Translations under genes and position numbers: made by a program
Shown: positions 34,955-43,698 of the stretch, piece after piece
Position numbering within the stretch: position 1 is the stretch's first letter
Layout: every line of letters starts with the position of its first letter
Notes under the pieces: generated by a model
The model's database searches: none
What the model saw: the letters and a program-made list of their open reading frames with translations, nothing else
Told to the model about the DNA's origin: nothing
NCBI RefSeq assembly: GCF_001423485.1
Contig: NZ_LMOD01000001.1
Span: 192,617-256,616, forward strand
Source: Microbacterium sp. Leaf320
GTDB taxonomy: Bacteria; Actinomycetota; Actinomycetes; Actinomycetales; Microbacteriaceae
Direction: 5' to 3'
Length of the DNA stretch: 64,000 bases

Positions 34955-35392
34955 ATGATCACGCTGGACGAGACCGATGACGCGATCCTCGGCGAGCTGA
35001 GACGCGACGCCCGCGCCTCGATGACGTCCATCGCCGAGGCGGTGCACATCTCGCGAGCAGGAGCGCACGCGCGCATCAAGCGACTCACGGATGCGGGCAT
35101 CATCACCGGCTACTCGGTGCGCACAGACCCGGTGCTGCTCGGGCACCATGCGAGCGCGTACGTCACGCTGGCGATCGAGCAGGCCACCTGGCAGGAGGTC
35201 AGCGTGCGACTGCGGGCGATCCCCGAGATCGAGCACATGGCGCTCGTCGGCGGTGACTTCGATGTGATCCTGCTCGTGCGGGCGAGCGATGCCCGAGACC
35301 TCCGACGCATCGTCCTCGAGGACATCCAGGCGATCCCGTCGATCCGCTCGACGCGGACGACACTGATCTTCGAGGACTTCACCCTGATCTGA
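34955..35392 (+). CDS. Lrp/AsnC-family regulator (BkdR-like)
   Basis: The 145-residue protein has an N-terminal helix-turn-helix (SMTSIAEAVHISRAGAHARIKRLTDAGII) and a C-terminal RAM ligand domain (MALVGGDFDVILLVRASD). It is divergent from the bkd operon with 151 bp between, so it probably activates or represses bkd in response to branched-chain amino acids or their acids. Start ATG 34955 has AAGGGG before it. I could not define an operator in the gap with confidence. Confidence 0.9.
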   Translation: MITLDETDDAILGELRRDARASMTSIAEAVHISRAGAHARIKRLTDAGIITGYSVRTDPVLLGHHASAYVTLAIEQATWQEVSVRLRAIPEIEHMALVGGDFDVILLVRASDARDLRRIVLEDIQAIPSIRSTRTTLIFEDFTLI

Positions 35393-35399
35393 GCGTCTG

Positions 35400-35427
35400 C
35401 GCGAGCATCACCGGCAGCGGGCTCGCG
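35400..35427. terminator. Hairpin between the Lrp and HAD genes
   Basis: CGCGAGC pairs with GCTCGCG across a 14-nt loop, between convergent genes. The stem is short and no T-tract follows, so this is tentative. Confidence 0.3.
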
Positions 35428-35463
35428 ATCTCTCGTCTGCAGGGACCACGAGGATCCGCGGCG

Positions 35464-36114
35464 TCACCTCAGGTGCAGTTCGAATCCGTCCGCGGTCGGC
35501 ACCACAGCGACCTGGGTGAGGTCGTCGACGTGGAAGGTCGGCTCGTGCGAGGTCGCGTGCGAGCCCACACCGATCACACGCATGCCGGCTGCGTGAGCCG
35601 CCTGGATTCCGGCGCCCGAGTCTTCGAACACCACGCAGTCGGCGGGATCGACACCCAGCAGCTTCGCGCCCAGCAGGAAGCCCTCCGGATGCGGCTTCGA
35701 CGCGGACACATCCTCGGCGGTCACCGTGAGCGCAGGCACCGTGAGCCCGGCCTGTCCCATGCGGGCGTTCATCAGCGTGACGTCAGCAGAGGTCACGATC
35801 GCGTGAGGGTGAGGGAGCAGCGCCTCGAGCAGAGTGTCGGCACCCTCGATCGCGACGACGCCGTCGACGTCTTCGCTCTCGTTCGCCAGCATGACGGCGT
35901 TCTCCCGGATGTTGATCTCATGATCGCGCTCCGGCAGCATGATCGCCATGCTCTGATGGCCCTGACGACCGTGGACGACGCTCAATACGGTCGCGGGGTC
36001 GATCCCGTGCGGTTCGGCCCAGGCCAGCCACAGGCGTTCGACGACGGCCGTCGAGTCGACGAGGGTGCCGTCCATATCGAGCAGGGCGGCGCGGGCGCTG
36101 AGGGTCTCGGTCAT
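35464..36114 (-). CDS. HAD-family phosphatase (sugar-phosphate type)
   Basis: The 216-residue protein has HAD motif I LLDMDGTLVDST, a helical cap, motif II VTSADVT, motif III Lys in SASKPHPEGFL and motif IV FEDSGAGIQAAHAAG. It resembles sugar-phosphate or beta-phosphoglucomutase-like phosphatases; the physiological substrate is unknown. It is a single gene between convergent and divergent neighbours. Confidence 0.9.
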   Translation of the reverse strand: MTETLSARAALLDMDGTLVDSTAVVERLWLAWAEPHGIDPATVLSVVHGRQGHQSMAIMLPERDHEINIRENAVMLANESEDVDGVVAIEGADTLLEALLPHPHAIVTSADVTLMNARMGQAGLTVPALTVTAEDVSASKPHPEGFLLGAKLLGVDPADCVVFEDSGAGIQAAHAAGMRVIGVGSHATSHEPTFHVDDLTQVAVVPTADGFELHLR

Positions 36115-36235
36115 CTTCTCAGGGTACTTGCGGGGGAAGCCTCGGATGATCGGGCGCGGTCAAGACCGGGCTCGGAACGGGCCCGCCGGCGTGCTGCCGA
36201 GAGCGAGGCTTCTATGATGTCGACGGAGGTCGGAT

Positions 36236-37342
36236 ATGAGGGCTGTCGGCGAGAAGGTCATGCGGGTACTGCGTCAGCTGCGCGGGCCCGATACGTCCGA
36301 CTCCGTCTTCGAGGCGACCGCACTCATCGTCGGCGCGGTCTTCCTGCTTCTGGGGTTCGCGATCGGCTTCCCGGTGTTCTGGGGGCGGGAGATGGCGATC
36401 AGCGGCGCCGGGTCGATCGGTTCGTTCGCGGCATACGGCGGCGCAGTGACAGCGGTCCTGGCATTCGTGCTCGGCAGGCTCCTGGTTCGGCCGGCGGAGG
36501 TGACGCCGGACGGCACTCGCGATGGGTTCAGCGTTCCCGGCGATCGGCTGCGCTGGTACGACCTCGCGGCGATCGCGTTCGCGCACGCGGCGATCGCCTA
36601 TCTCGGCTGGCTCGGCATCGCCGAGCTGTTGGAGCGCAGCTTCACGGATGCCCCGGTGTTCCCGTTCCCCGGAGCCGTCCTCGTCGCGGTGGCTTTCGCG
36701 CTCACCGCCTACGTGACCTTCCTCAGCGCCGTCGCGCTGACCCCTACCGTGCTGTCGCTCGTGCTCGCCGTCTTCCTCGTCGTGGGGGCGTTCGCCGCGA
36801 TGCTCGCCTCGAGTGATGTGCACTGGTGGCGTGACAACCTCTCGGCGCTCGGCATGAGCACGAACAGTGCCTCGCTCGCCTTCAACGTCACGCTGATCAT
36901 CGCGGGGGTCATGATCACGACGATCTCGCGCTATGCGACCGCGGGGCTGCCGATCGACGACCCCGCCGATCGGCGAGGGCGGTTCATCGTGCGCGGCGGC
37001 CTGATCCTGATGGGCATCTTCCTCGCATGCGTCGGCATCTTCCCTGTCGACGAGTTCTTCCTGGTGCACAACACCGTCGCGACCGGCATGGTCGTCGCCT
37101 TCGCAGTGATCGTCGTCGGACTGCCGTGGTTCCTGCGCGCCATCCCCCGGGTGTTCGTGGTGTTCGGCTGGGTCTACGTGCTCGTCATCGTCCTGCTCGC
37201 GGCGTTCTTCGCCGTCGGGTACTACAACCTCACGGCCGTCGAGTTGATCGCCGCAGTGCTGATCTTCAGCTGGATCATCGTGTTCCTGCGCACCGCTGGT
37301 TCGGTCGGCACCGATCGTCGCAGCGATCCCGTGGCCGCCTGA
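36236..37342 (+). CDS. DUF998-family membrane protein
   Basis: The 368-residue protein has about nine to ten hydrophobic segments and the DUF998-like sequence WWRDNLSALGMSTNSASLAFN. The family has no known function. GGAGG lies upstream of ATG 36236. No partner gene in the immediate area suggests a role. Confidence 0.82.
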   Translation: MRAVGEKVMRVLRQLRGPDTSDSVFEATALIVGAVFLLLGFAIGFPVFWGREMAISGAGSIGSFAAYGGAVTAVLAFVLGRLLVRPAEVTPDGTRDGFSVPGDRLRWYDLAAIAFAHAAIAYLGWLGIAELLERSFTDAPVFPFPGAVLVAVAFALTAYVTFLSAVALTPTVLSLVLAVFLVVGAFAAMLASSDVHWWRDNLSALGMSTNSASLAFNVTLIIAGVMITTISRYATAGLPIDDPADRRGRFIVRGGLILMGIFLACVGIFPVDEFFLVHNTVATGMVVAFAVIVVGLPWFLRAIPRVFVVFGWVYVLVIVLLAAFFAVGYYNLTAVELIAAVLIFSWIIVFLRTAGSVGTDRRSDPVAA

Positions 37343-37353
37343 GAGGTAGGCGG
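37335..37353. terminator. Small hairpin at the DUF998 stop
   Basis: CCGCCT-GAGAGGT-AGGCGG forms a 6-bp stem over the stop codon, between convergent genes. Weak terminator candidate. Confidence 0.3.
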
Positions 37354-37369
37354 AGACGTGGCCTGCGGC

Positions 37370-38224
37370 TCAGCGCAGTGTCTGGGTTGCTTCGGCTGTG
37401 CGCTGCAGTGCGTGCACGGAGTGGGCGTGGCGCTTCTGCGCGACCCCGACGAAGAGACAGTCGACCAGGGCGAGTTGCGCGATCCTGCTGACCATTGCGC
37501 CTGCGCGGAGGCGCGGTTCACGGGCGTGACTGAGCAGTGCGTGGTCCGCCTCTGAGGCGAGGGGAGAGCCGGATGCGCCGGTGACGCCGATCGTGGTGCT
37601 CGCCGCCGACCGTGCGGTCCGGAGGAAATGCAACGTCTCGCGGGTCGTGCCCGAGTGGGAGAAGCCGATAGCCACGGTCTTCTTGGCGCCGAGCGCGGCT
37701 GCAGCGCTCGCCTCGTGCGCATCGGTGAGCACGATCGCCGCATGGCCGATGCGCAGGAGTTTGTGGCCGAGGTCGGCCGCGACGAGACCGCTCGCGCCGA
37801 TGCCGAAGAGCAGGATGCGGTCGGCTTCGTCGACCGCATCCACTGCTGCAGCGAGTACGTCGTAGTCGACGCCGGCGATCGTCTCCTCGATCGCGAGAAG
37901 CTCGAGCGCTGCCACCTTGGCGGTCGCCTCCTGGAGGGAGTCCGCAGCAGAGATCTCGGCGCCGAAACCGGCCGACGACGGGAACTGCACGGACTCTCGC
38001 CCGAGTTCGGCGGCCAGCGCCATCCGCAGCGCCGCGTATCCGTTGATGCCGATCGCTCGGCAGAAGCGCACGACTGAGGCGACCGAGGTGGCGCATCTCT
38101 CGGCGATCTCGGTGATGGTGCTGTCGACGACGATCGTCGGGTCGTCGGAGATGGCGCGGGCGATACGCGCGAGTGACGGCGGGAGCTTCTCGGCCGCTGT
38201 CGCGATCGTCGTCTGGATGCTCAT
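37370..38224 (-). CDS. RpiR/MurR-family transcriptional regulator
   Basis: The 284-residue protein has an N-terminal HTH_6 domain (STITEIAERCATSVASVVRFCRAIGINGYAALR) and a C-terminal SIS domain (ILLFGIGASGLVAADLGHKLLRIG, FSHSGTTRET). It is divergent from an amino-sugar kinase and murQ, so it most likely senses N-acetylmuramic acid 6-phosphate or a related sugar phosphate. Confidence 0.92.
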   Translation of the reverse strand: MSIQTTIATAAEKLPPSLARIARAISDDPTIVVDSTITEIAERCATSVASVVRFCRAIGINGYAALRMALAAELGRESVQFPSSAGFGAEISAADSLQEATAKVAALELLAIEETIAGVDYDVLAAAVDAVDEADRILLFGIGASGLVAADLGHKLLRIGHAAIVLTDAHEASAAAALGAKKTVAIGFSHSGTTRETLHFLRTARSAASTTIGVTGASGSPLASEADHALLSHAREPRLRAGAMVSRIAQLALVDCLFVGVAQKRHAHSVHALQRTAEATQTLR

Positions 38225-38256
38225 CGCTCTCCTGCGTGTGGCGTATGGGGGTGCTG

Positions 38257-38273
38257 ATGAACAATTATTTCAT
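38257..38273. promoter_or_regulatory. Candidate RpiR operator
   Basis: ATGAA-CAATTAT-TTCAT is a perfect 5-bp inverted repeat in an unusually AT-rich patch between the divergent regulator and kinase genes. TGAA...TTCA arms are common for RpiR-family sites. Confidence 0.5.
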
Positions 38274-38302
38274 GTCGTGCGCTCGGTGCGTAGACTATTT
38301 CC

Positions 38303-39232
38303 ATGTCTTCACCATCCGCCGTCGTGGCCGTCGATCTCGGCAAATCGCGGTGCCGCGTGGTCGTCTCGGAACCGGATGCGGTCATGGGCGGGCAATCCAT
38401 CCGTCGTGCGCTTCGCGACGGCGTCGGTGCGCCCGGCCTCGCCGCAGCCGGCGGCGTCGCGGCCGCGCTCGACTCGATCCTTCCGCTGACGGCTGATCTC
38501 GACGTGCCGATCTCGTCGATCTCCGTCGGCGCTGCCGGCGCCTGGACCGCGCCGATCGCGGCATCCGAACTCGCTCGGCGACTCGCCGACGCGCGGGGCG
38601 TCCCCGCCGCCGTGACGTCGGACGTCGTCTCGGCGCACGCCGGTGCCCTCGACGGCGACGCGGGAGTGCTCCTCATCGCGGGCACGGGCGCGGCCGCCCT
38701 CGGGATCGACGCCGGCAGCGCCACGCTCGTAGACGGGTGGGGGCCGGAACTCGGCGACTTCGGCAGCGGGTCGTGGCTCGGGCGCGAGGCCCTGCGTGCG
38801 GTGCTGCGAGCATCCGTCGGCGTCGGGCCGAGCACCGATCTCACGGACGCCGTGGCCATGCCGATCGGCGCACCGTCCGCGATCCACAGCTGGCTCGCTC
38901 AGGACGACGGCCCTCTGCCCCGACGCCTCGCGGCACTGGCCCCGCTTGTGCTCGATGCCGCGGAGTCCGGCGACGGCGTCGCCACCGAGATCACCGCAGA
39001 GGCGATCCGCCTGCTCACCGCCTCAGCGGTCGCCGCATCGTCGCGCACCGATCCGGTGGCGCTGCACGGCGGCCTCACCGAGCACGTCTGGTTCCGCACC
39101 GGGATCGAAGACGCCCTGCGCGCGGCTGGACAGAACGTCGTCGCCTGCGCCGGTGATGCTCTCGACGGCGCGCTGCTCATCGCAGACCGCACCGATCTTC
39201 CCCATGAAAGGTTCGTCCACCGTGCCGAATGA
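38303..39232 (+). CDS. N-acetylglucosamine/N-acetylmuramate kinase-like (BadF/BadG ATPase family)
   Basis: The 309-residue ASKHA-fold kinase has phosphate-1 VAVDLGKSRCRVVV, phosphate-2 VLLIAGTGAAALGID and DGWGPELGDFGSGSWLGREAL, typical of GlcNAc kinases. It precedes murQ, suggesting it phosphorylates N-acetylmuramic acid or GlcNAc released during wall turnover. No clear ribosome-binding site precedes the ATG, so the transcript may be nearly leaderless. Confidence 0.88.
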   Translation: MSSPSAVVAVDLGKSRCRVVVSEPDAVMGGQSIRRALRDGVGAPGLAAAGGVAAALDSILPLTADLDVPISSISVGAAGAWTAPIAASELARRLADARGVPAAVTSDVVSAHAGALDGDAGVLLIAGTGAAALGIDAGSATLVDGWGPELGDFGSGSWLGREALRAVLRASVGVGPSTDLTDAVAMPIGAPSAIHSWLAQDDGPLPRRLAALAPLVLDAAESGDGVATEITAEAIRLLTASAVAASSRTDPVALHGGLTEHVWFRTGIEDALRAAGQNVVACAGDALDGALLIADRTDLPHERFVHRAE

Positions 39233-40157
39233 CCCCTCCAGATTGACCGACCTCCTCGACGTCCTGTCGACGCTCGGAACCGAAGCATCCTCGACCGAAC
39301 GCGGCGATCTCGACCTGCTCGACACGATCGAGCTCGTGAACCGGATGAACTCCGAGGACCGCCGCGTCCCTGAGGCGGTCGCCGAACGCAGCGCCGAGAT
39401 CGCCGCCGCCGTCGACGGCATCACCGCGCGCTTCCGCGAAGGAGGACGCCTGATCTACATCGGTGCGGGTACCGCCGGCCGAATCGGCGTGCTCGACGCG
39501 AGCGAGTGCCCGCCCACCTTCGGCACGGATCCGTCGATGGTCGTCGGTCTCATCGCCGGAGGCGAGACGGCGATCCGATCCGCCGTCGAGAACGCCGAGG
39601 ACGACGCCGAGTCCGCGGGCCTGTCACTGGGTGAGATCGGGTTGACCGGGCGGGACACGGTCGTCGGGATATCCGCTTCCGGACGCACACCGTATGTCGT
39701 GGGAGGACTGGAGTTCGCCCGTGGGGTCGGTGCGCTCACCGTGGCGATCGCCTCGAACGCGGCGTCAGACATCGGCGCGGTGGCTGAGATCGCGATCGAG
39801 GTGGTCACGGGGCCCGAGTTCATCTCGGGCTCGACTCGCCTGAAGTCGGGGACCGCCCAGAAGCTCGTCGTGAACATGCTGACCACGCTGTCGATGATCA
39901 AGCTGGGCAAGACGCATCGGGGTGTGATGGTCGACCTTCTCGCGACGAACGAGAAGCTGCACGCCCGTTCGATCCGCACGGTCACCGAACTCACCGGTTC
40001 CACCGTCGACGAGGCCGCCGCCGCACTGGCCTCGGCCGACGGCTCGGTCAAGCTCGCGATCCTGATGCTCTCGACCGGGGCGTCGGCGGACCGCTCGGCG
40101 CAGGCACTTCGTGATGCGGCCGGCATCCTGCGCGTCGCGATCGCCGGTCTGTCGTGA
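39222..40157 (+). CDS. murQ: N-acetylmuramic acid 6-phosphate etherase MurQ
   Basis: The 311-residue SIS-fold enzyme has MurQ signatures IYIGAGTAGRIGVLDASECPP, GISASGRTPYVVGGLEFA and LKSGTAQKLVVNMLTT. It cleaves the lactyl ether of MurNAc-6-P to GlcNAc-6-P. The GTG at 39222 is chosen since GAAAGG lies about 10 nt before it; ATG 39204 would contain that site and add six residues. The gene overlaps the kinase by 11 bp, so the two are coupled. Confidence 0.94.
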   Translation: MPNDPSRLTDLLDVLSTLGTEASSTERGDLDLLDTIELVNRMNSEDRRVPEAVAERSAEIAAAVDGITARFREGGRLIYIGAGTAGRIGVLDASECPPTFGTDPSMVVGLIAGGETAIRSAVENAEDDAESAGLSLGEIGLTGRDTVVGISASGRTPYVVGGLEFARGVGALTVAIASNAASDIGAVAEIAIEVVTGPEFISGSTRLKSGTAQKLVVNMLTTLSMIKLGKTHRGVMVDLLATNEKLHARSIRTVTELTGSTVDEAAAALASADGSVKLAILMLSTGASADRSAQALRDAAGILRVAIAGLS

Positions 40158-40326
40158 GAGGCACATTCGCTGCGTGCTTCCGTCACGGGGTGCCTGACGG
40201 CCACGACGGCGCCGACCTCGGCGGGGATTCGCTCGACGGTCAGCCACTGCAACAGCAGGACTCGCCGCCGCAGCGTCCGGCATCCGCGGAGACATGCGCC
40301 TGAGACGATTCCGGTAGCGTGGCCGG

Positions 40327-40992
40327 ATGCCTCTCGCACTCGTCACCGGCGCCGCACGGGCGAACAGCATCGCCGCCGGCATCGTCCCCCGGCTGCAGCA
40401 CGCCGGCTGGACCGTCGTCACGAGCGATCTCACCGATGCCGACGTCGTCGCCGATCTCTCGACCCACGAGGGGCCCGAGGCGCTCATCGCGGAGGTCAAC
40501 CGCAGCCATGGCGCGATCTCTGCCTTGATCCTCAGCCACGCGCACGATGTCCAGTCGGGCATCCTCGACACGACCGCCGAGAGTTTCGACCGTCACGTCG
40601 CCGTCAACGCGCGAGCGAGTCTGCTACTCATTGCCGCGTTCGCGAGGCAGGCAGGGGAGGACGGCGGAGCGATCGTCGCGCTGACCAGCGATCACGTCAC
40701 CGGCAACCTCCCATACGGTGCGTCCAAAGGTGCGCTCGACAGGCTCGTGATCTCGGCCGCGCGTGAACTCGGCCCCCGGGGGATCTCGGCGAACGTCCTC
40801 AACCCCGGCCCGATCGACACCGGCTGGATGGACGACGAGACCCGAGATGCGCTCGCCGCCGCGACGCCACTCGGGCGCCTCGGCAGGCCAGCCGACGTCG
40901 CGGCGACGGTGGAGTTCCTGGTCTCGGATGAGGGCCGCTGGATCTCGGGTCAGCTGCTCAACACCGACGGGGCGTTCTCGGCGCGGTACTGA
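40327..40992 (+). CDS. Short-chain dehydrogenase/reductase
   Basis: The 221-residue protein has catalytic Ser121, Tyr130 and Lys134 (LTSDH, YGASK) and the downstream NVLNPGPIDTGWM segment. The cofactor loop is TGAARANSIAAG, with a non-glycine in the usual TGxxxGIG pattern. The end (ISGQLLNTDGAFSARY) is typical of FabG-like SDRs. Substrate unknown. It follows murQ by 169 bp and could be a separate unit. Confidence 0.88.
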   Translation: MPLALVTGAARANSIAAGIVPRLQHAGWTVVTSDLTDADVVADLSTHEGPEALIAEVNRSHGAISALILSHAHDVQSGILDTTAESFDRHVAVNARASLLLIAAFARQAGEDGGAIVALTSDHVTGNLPYGASKGALDRLVISAARELGPRGISANVLNPGPIDTGWMDDETRDALAAATPLGRLGRPADVAATVEFLVSDEGRWISGQLLNTDGAFSARY

Positions 40993-41020
40993 ATCGCGCC
41001 CACTCCGTTAGCCTCGCACC

Positions 41021-41284
41021 ATGGACGCATCCTTGCTCGTGGCTGCAGAATCCGCAACGGACATCCTCGCCGTTCCCACCGACGGCAGCGCGAGCGGACT
41101 GTGGATGGGTGCGGCGCTGGGGATCTTTCTCGGTGTCATCGCGGTGTTCGTGACGTGGTACATGATCATCGACCGCCGTCGTGACGCCCAGCGCCGTCGG
41201 CGGGAAGCGTCAGTGGGCTCCGCCGAACTCAATCAGGACCACACCCAGGGCGATCAGCGCGACGCCGATCGCCATCATGACTGA
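41021..41284 (+). CDS. Small predicted single-pass membrane protein
   Basis: The 87-residue ORF has one strong transmembrane segment (GLWMGAALGIFLGVIAVFVTWYMII, residues 27-51) followed by an Arg-rich cytoplasmic start (DRRRDAQRRRREA). Its last 25 codons overlap the 3' end of the SMR gene on the other strand, and that tail is low in complexity and His/Asp-rich. There is no strong ribosome-binding site. The membrane segment and positive-inside pattern favour a real gene, but the overlap is a caution. Confidence 0.5.
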   Translation: MDASLLVAAESATDILAVPTDGSASGLWMGAALGIFLGVIAVFVTWYMIIDRRRDAQRRRREASVGSAELNQDHTQGDQRDADRHHD

Positions 41285-41533
41285 GAAGTGATCCTTGAAG
41301 ATCACTCGGCCCAGGATCGCCGTGATCGCGACACCGGCTGCGGCCCACACGCCGTACGCGACACCCACCGGCATCCCCATCGCCAGGATCGTGCCGAGCA
41401 GCGTGAACGCGGCGAGGTAGCCGACCACGATCACCGGGATCCACCGCCGCCGCCGCAGGCCCTCCGATGCGCGCAGGCTGAGAGTCGCGGTCACCTCGCT
41501 CGCGATCGCGAGGACGAGGAGCGCCCAGATCAC
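41210..41533 (-). CDS. SMR-family transporter subunit (second of pair)
   Basis: The 107-residue protein has four membrane segments and SMR sequence (ALLVLAIASEVTATLSLRASEG, conserved Glu14-type residue in SEV) with GMPVGVAYGVWAAAGV. Family members export small cations or guanidinium. The GTG start at 41533 overlaps the preceding SMR stop (GTGA). Together they look like a heterodimeric pair of the EbrAB/YkkCD kind. Confidence 0.92.
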   Translation of the reverse strand: MIWALLVLAIASEVTATLSLRASEGLRRRRWIPVIVVGYLAAFTLLGTILAMGMPVGVAYGVWAAAGVAITAILGRVIFKDHFSVMMAIGVALIALGVVLIEFGGAH

Positions 41534-41901
41534 GACGCCACCTCGACCGGTGTCTCGCGTGAGTGGGATCCGAGTTCGACGAGCAGCACGCCGACCACGA
41601 TCGCGCCGATCCCGATGATCTGCACCGTCCCGAGCAGCTCGCCGAAGAGCACCGTGCCCATGATCGCGGTGAGCACGACGCCGATGGCCGACCAGATGCC
41701 GTAGGCCACACCCACCGGCATGCCTCGATCCAGCACGATCGACAGCAGCCAGAGCGAGCCGGTGTAGCCGATCACGACGGGGATCAGCCACAGCGGATGG
41801 GTGAAACCCTCGGCGGCCCGCAGCGACAGGGTGGCCGTCACCTCGAGGGCGATCGCGATCAGCAGCGGTGGCCACGCGGACGGGCGGGAGGTGTCGGTCA
41901 T
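41530..41901 (-). CDS. SMR-family transporter subunit (first of pair)
   Basis: The 123-residue protein has four membrane segments, ALEVTATLSLRAAEGFTHPLW with the key Glu, and GMPVGVAYGIWSAIGV. ATG 41901 has AAAGG upstream. It extends about 15 residues beyond its partner at each end. Pair members usually insert in opposite topologies. I looked for a guanidine riboswitch in the leader and could not identify one. Confidence 0.92.
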   Translation of the reverse strand: MTDTSRPSAWPPLLIAIALEVTATLSLRAAEGFTHPLWLIPVVIGYTGSLWLLSIVLDRGMPVGVAYGIWSAIGVVLTAIMGTVLFGELLGTVQIIGIGAIVVGVLLVELGSHSRETPVEVAS

Positions 41902-42062
41902 CTGGTGCCTTTCGACGCGGGGCGTGCCCGGGGGAGAACGCATCGGATGCTCGCACGATTCCCTGTCGCCCCGGTGAACGGCGGGCGAGAGGCCGCGATT
42001 TCGGAACACTCGCGCACGGCGCGTACCCTGGATGCATCCCCCGAAGCTCACCCGGCAATCTC

Positions 42063-42085
42063 GCGCGCCGGCGACCTCGGCGCGC
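42063..42085. other. GC-rich stem-loop in the gapB leader
   Basis: GCGCGCCG-GCGACCT-CGGCGCGC forms a perfect 8-bp stem 20 bp upstream of the gapB ATG. It lies between divergent SMR and gapB genes. It could affect gapB translation; no function is established. Confidence 0.4.
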
Positions 42086-42105
42086 TCACACATGCAAGGA
42101 CGCAG

Positions 42106-43554
42106 ATGAACGTTACCGCCGCACCCCACGACGACTGGACGGCGAGAGAAGAGCTGGCCGAGCGGATGATCCCGCTCATCGGCGCACTCAAACGCGAACG
42201 TGACGTGGTCACCTCGCTGCACGGACACCGACTGCTGGGGCTCTCGGCCACGGGCATCGTCGAGGTGCACGATCGGGTCGCGCAGCTCGGGCACGAACGA
42301 CTCGAGGTCGATGAGACCCTCGCGGTACTCGAGGGCGTCCATGAGCTCGCACCCGGCGCCTCCTCTCTCGATCTCGCCCGCCTCGTCGCAGGGCACGGCG
42401 ACAGCGACCTGCCGCTCGACGCCTACCTGGCCGAGGCGCTCGCTCCCGCTGTCGGGGCGGTCGCTGCCGCACCCACCGACGTCGTGCTCTACGGATTCGG
42501 CCGCATCGGCCGGCTGCTCGCCCGCATCCTCATCGCTCACAACGGCGGAGGCAGCGGCCTGCGCCTGCGAGCGATCGTCGTGCGCCGCGGCTCGGACAAC
42601 GACCTCGTCAAGCGCGCCTCGCTGCTGCTGCGCGACTCGGTGCACGGCCGCTTCGCAGGCTCCGTCACGGTCGACGAAGACGCCGAGCAGATCATCGCGA
42701 ACGGCACCCGCATCCAGGTCATCTACTCCGACGACCCCTCGGCGATCGACTACACCGCCTACGACATCCATGACGCGATCGTCGTCGACAACACCGGACG
42801 CTGGCGCGACGAGGCGGGGCTCAGCCGTCACCTCGAGGCGACCGGCGTCGCGCGGGTGCTTCTCACGGCGCCTGGCAAGGGCGCGCTGAAGAACATCGTG
42901 CATGGCATCAACGACGGCACGATCGAACCCGACGACCGCATCGTCACGGCAGCCTCGTGCACCACGAACGCCATCACCCCGGTGCTCAAGGCGATCGACG
43001 AGGCGTACGGCATCGTGCGGGGTCACGTCGAGACGGTGCACTCGTTCACCAACGACCAGAACCTGATCGACAACTTCCACAGCGGTGACCGTCGTGGGAG
43101 GTCGGCCGTGCTCAACATGGTGATCACCGAGACCGGGGCCGCGAAGGCCGTCGCGCGAGCGCTCCCCGAACTCGAGGGCAAGCTCACCGGATCCGCGATC
43201 CGCGTGCCCACTCCCGACGTCTCGCTGGCCGTGCTGCACCTGAGCCTCGAGCGCCCCGCGGTCAAGGACGAGCTCAACGACTACCTGCGCCGTGTCTCGC
43301 TGCACTCGAAGCTGCGTCAGCAGATCGACTACGTCGAGAGCCCCGAGGTCGTCTCGACGGACTTCGTCGGATCACACCGCGCGGGAATCGTCGACGGGCT
43401 CGCGACCATCGCGAACGGCACCGACATCGTTCTCTACGTCTGGTACGACAACGAGTACGGATACTCCTGCCAGGTGATCCGGGTGCTCGAGGTCATGGCG
43501 GGGTCGCACCCCGTCGTGCTCCCGGAGCGTCGTGAGGTGACGCTGCACGGGTGA
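42106..43554 (+). CDS. gapB: Glyceraldehyde-3-phosphate dehydrogenase, long (GapB-like) form
   Basis: The 482-residue protein has about 125 extra N-terminal residues before the Rossmann motif LYGFGRIGRLLARIL. The catalytic Cys285 lies in AASCTTNAITP, and the C-terminal WYDNEYGYSCQV matches GAPDH. C. glutamicum GapB has this length and favours the gluconeogenic direction; the pckG gene nearby fits that. AAGGA precedes ATG 42106. Open frame extends far upstream, but over the SMR genes and so is not coding. Confidence 0.92.
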   Translation: MNVTAAPHDDWTAREELAERMIPLIGALKRERDVVTSLHGHRLLGLSATGIVEVHDRVAQLGHERLEVDETLAVLEGVHELAPGASSLDLARLVAGHGDSDLPLDAYLAEALAPAVGAVAAAPTDVVLYGFGRIGRLLARILIAHNGGGSGLRLRAIVVRRGSDNDLVKRASLLLRDSVHGRFAGSVTVDEDAEQIIANGTRIQVIYSDDPSAIDYTAYDIHDAIVVDNTGRWRDEAGLSRHLEATGVARVLLTAPGKGALKNIVHGINDGTIEPDDRIVTAASCTTNAITPVLKAIDEAYGIVRGHVETVHSFTNDQNLIDNFHSGDRRGRSAVLNMVITETGAAKAVARALPELEGKLTGSAIRVPTPDVSLAVLHLSLERPAVKDELNDYLRRVSLHSKLRQQIDYVESPEVVSTDFVGSHRAGIVDGLATIANGTDIVLYVWYDNEYGYSCQVIRVLEVMAGSHPVVLPERREVTLHG

Positions 43555-43698
43555 GGTCCACGTCGCATCGCTGGCCCGAGTCGGAGAACGCCAGGCGAGG
43601 GCGGTCGGATTCGGTGTGTCTCGCCTCGACGCGCTGACCGAACGTCGAATCGTCTGGGTTTTCCGGCGCGTGTCACGGGGGCCGGGCATGATGAGGGC

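Noticed and set aside
41902..42105. Possible guanidine riboswitch before the SMR pair
   Set aside because: I looked for the conserved loops of ykkC and mini-ykkC types and found none that fit.
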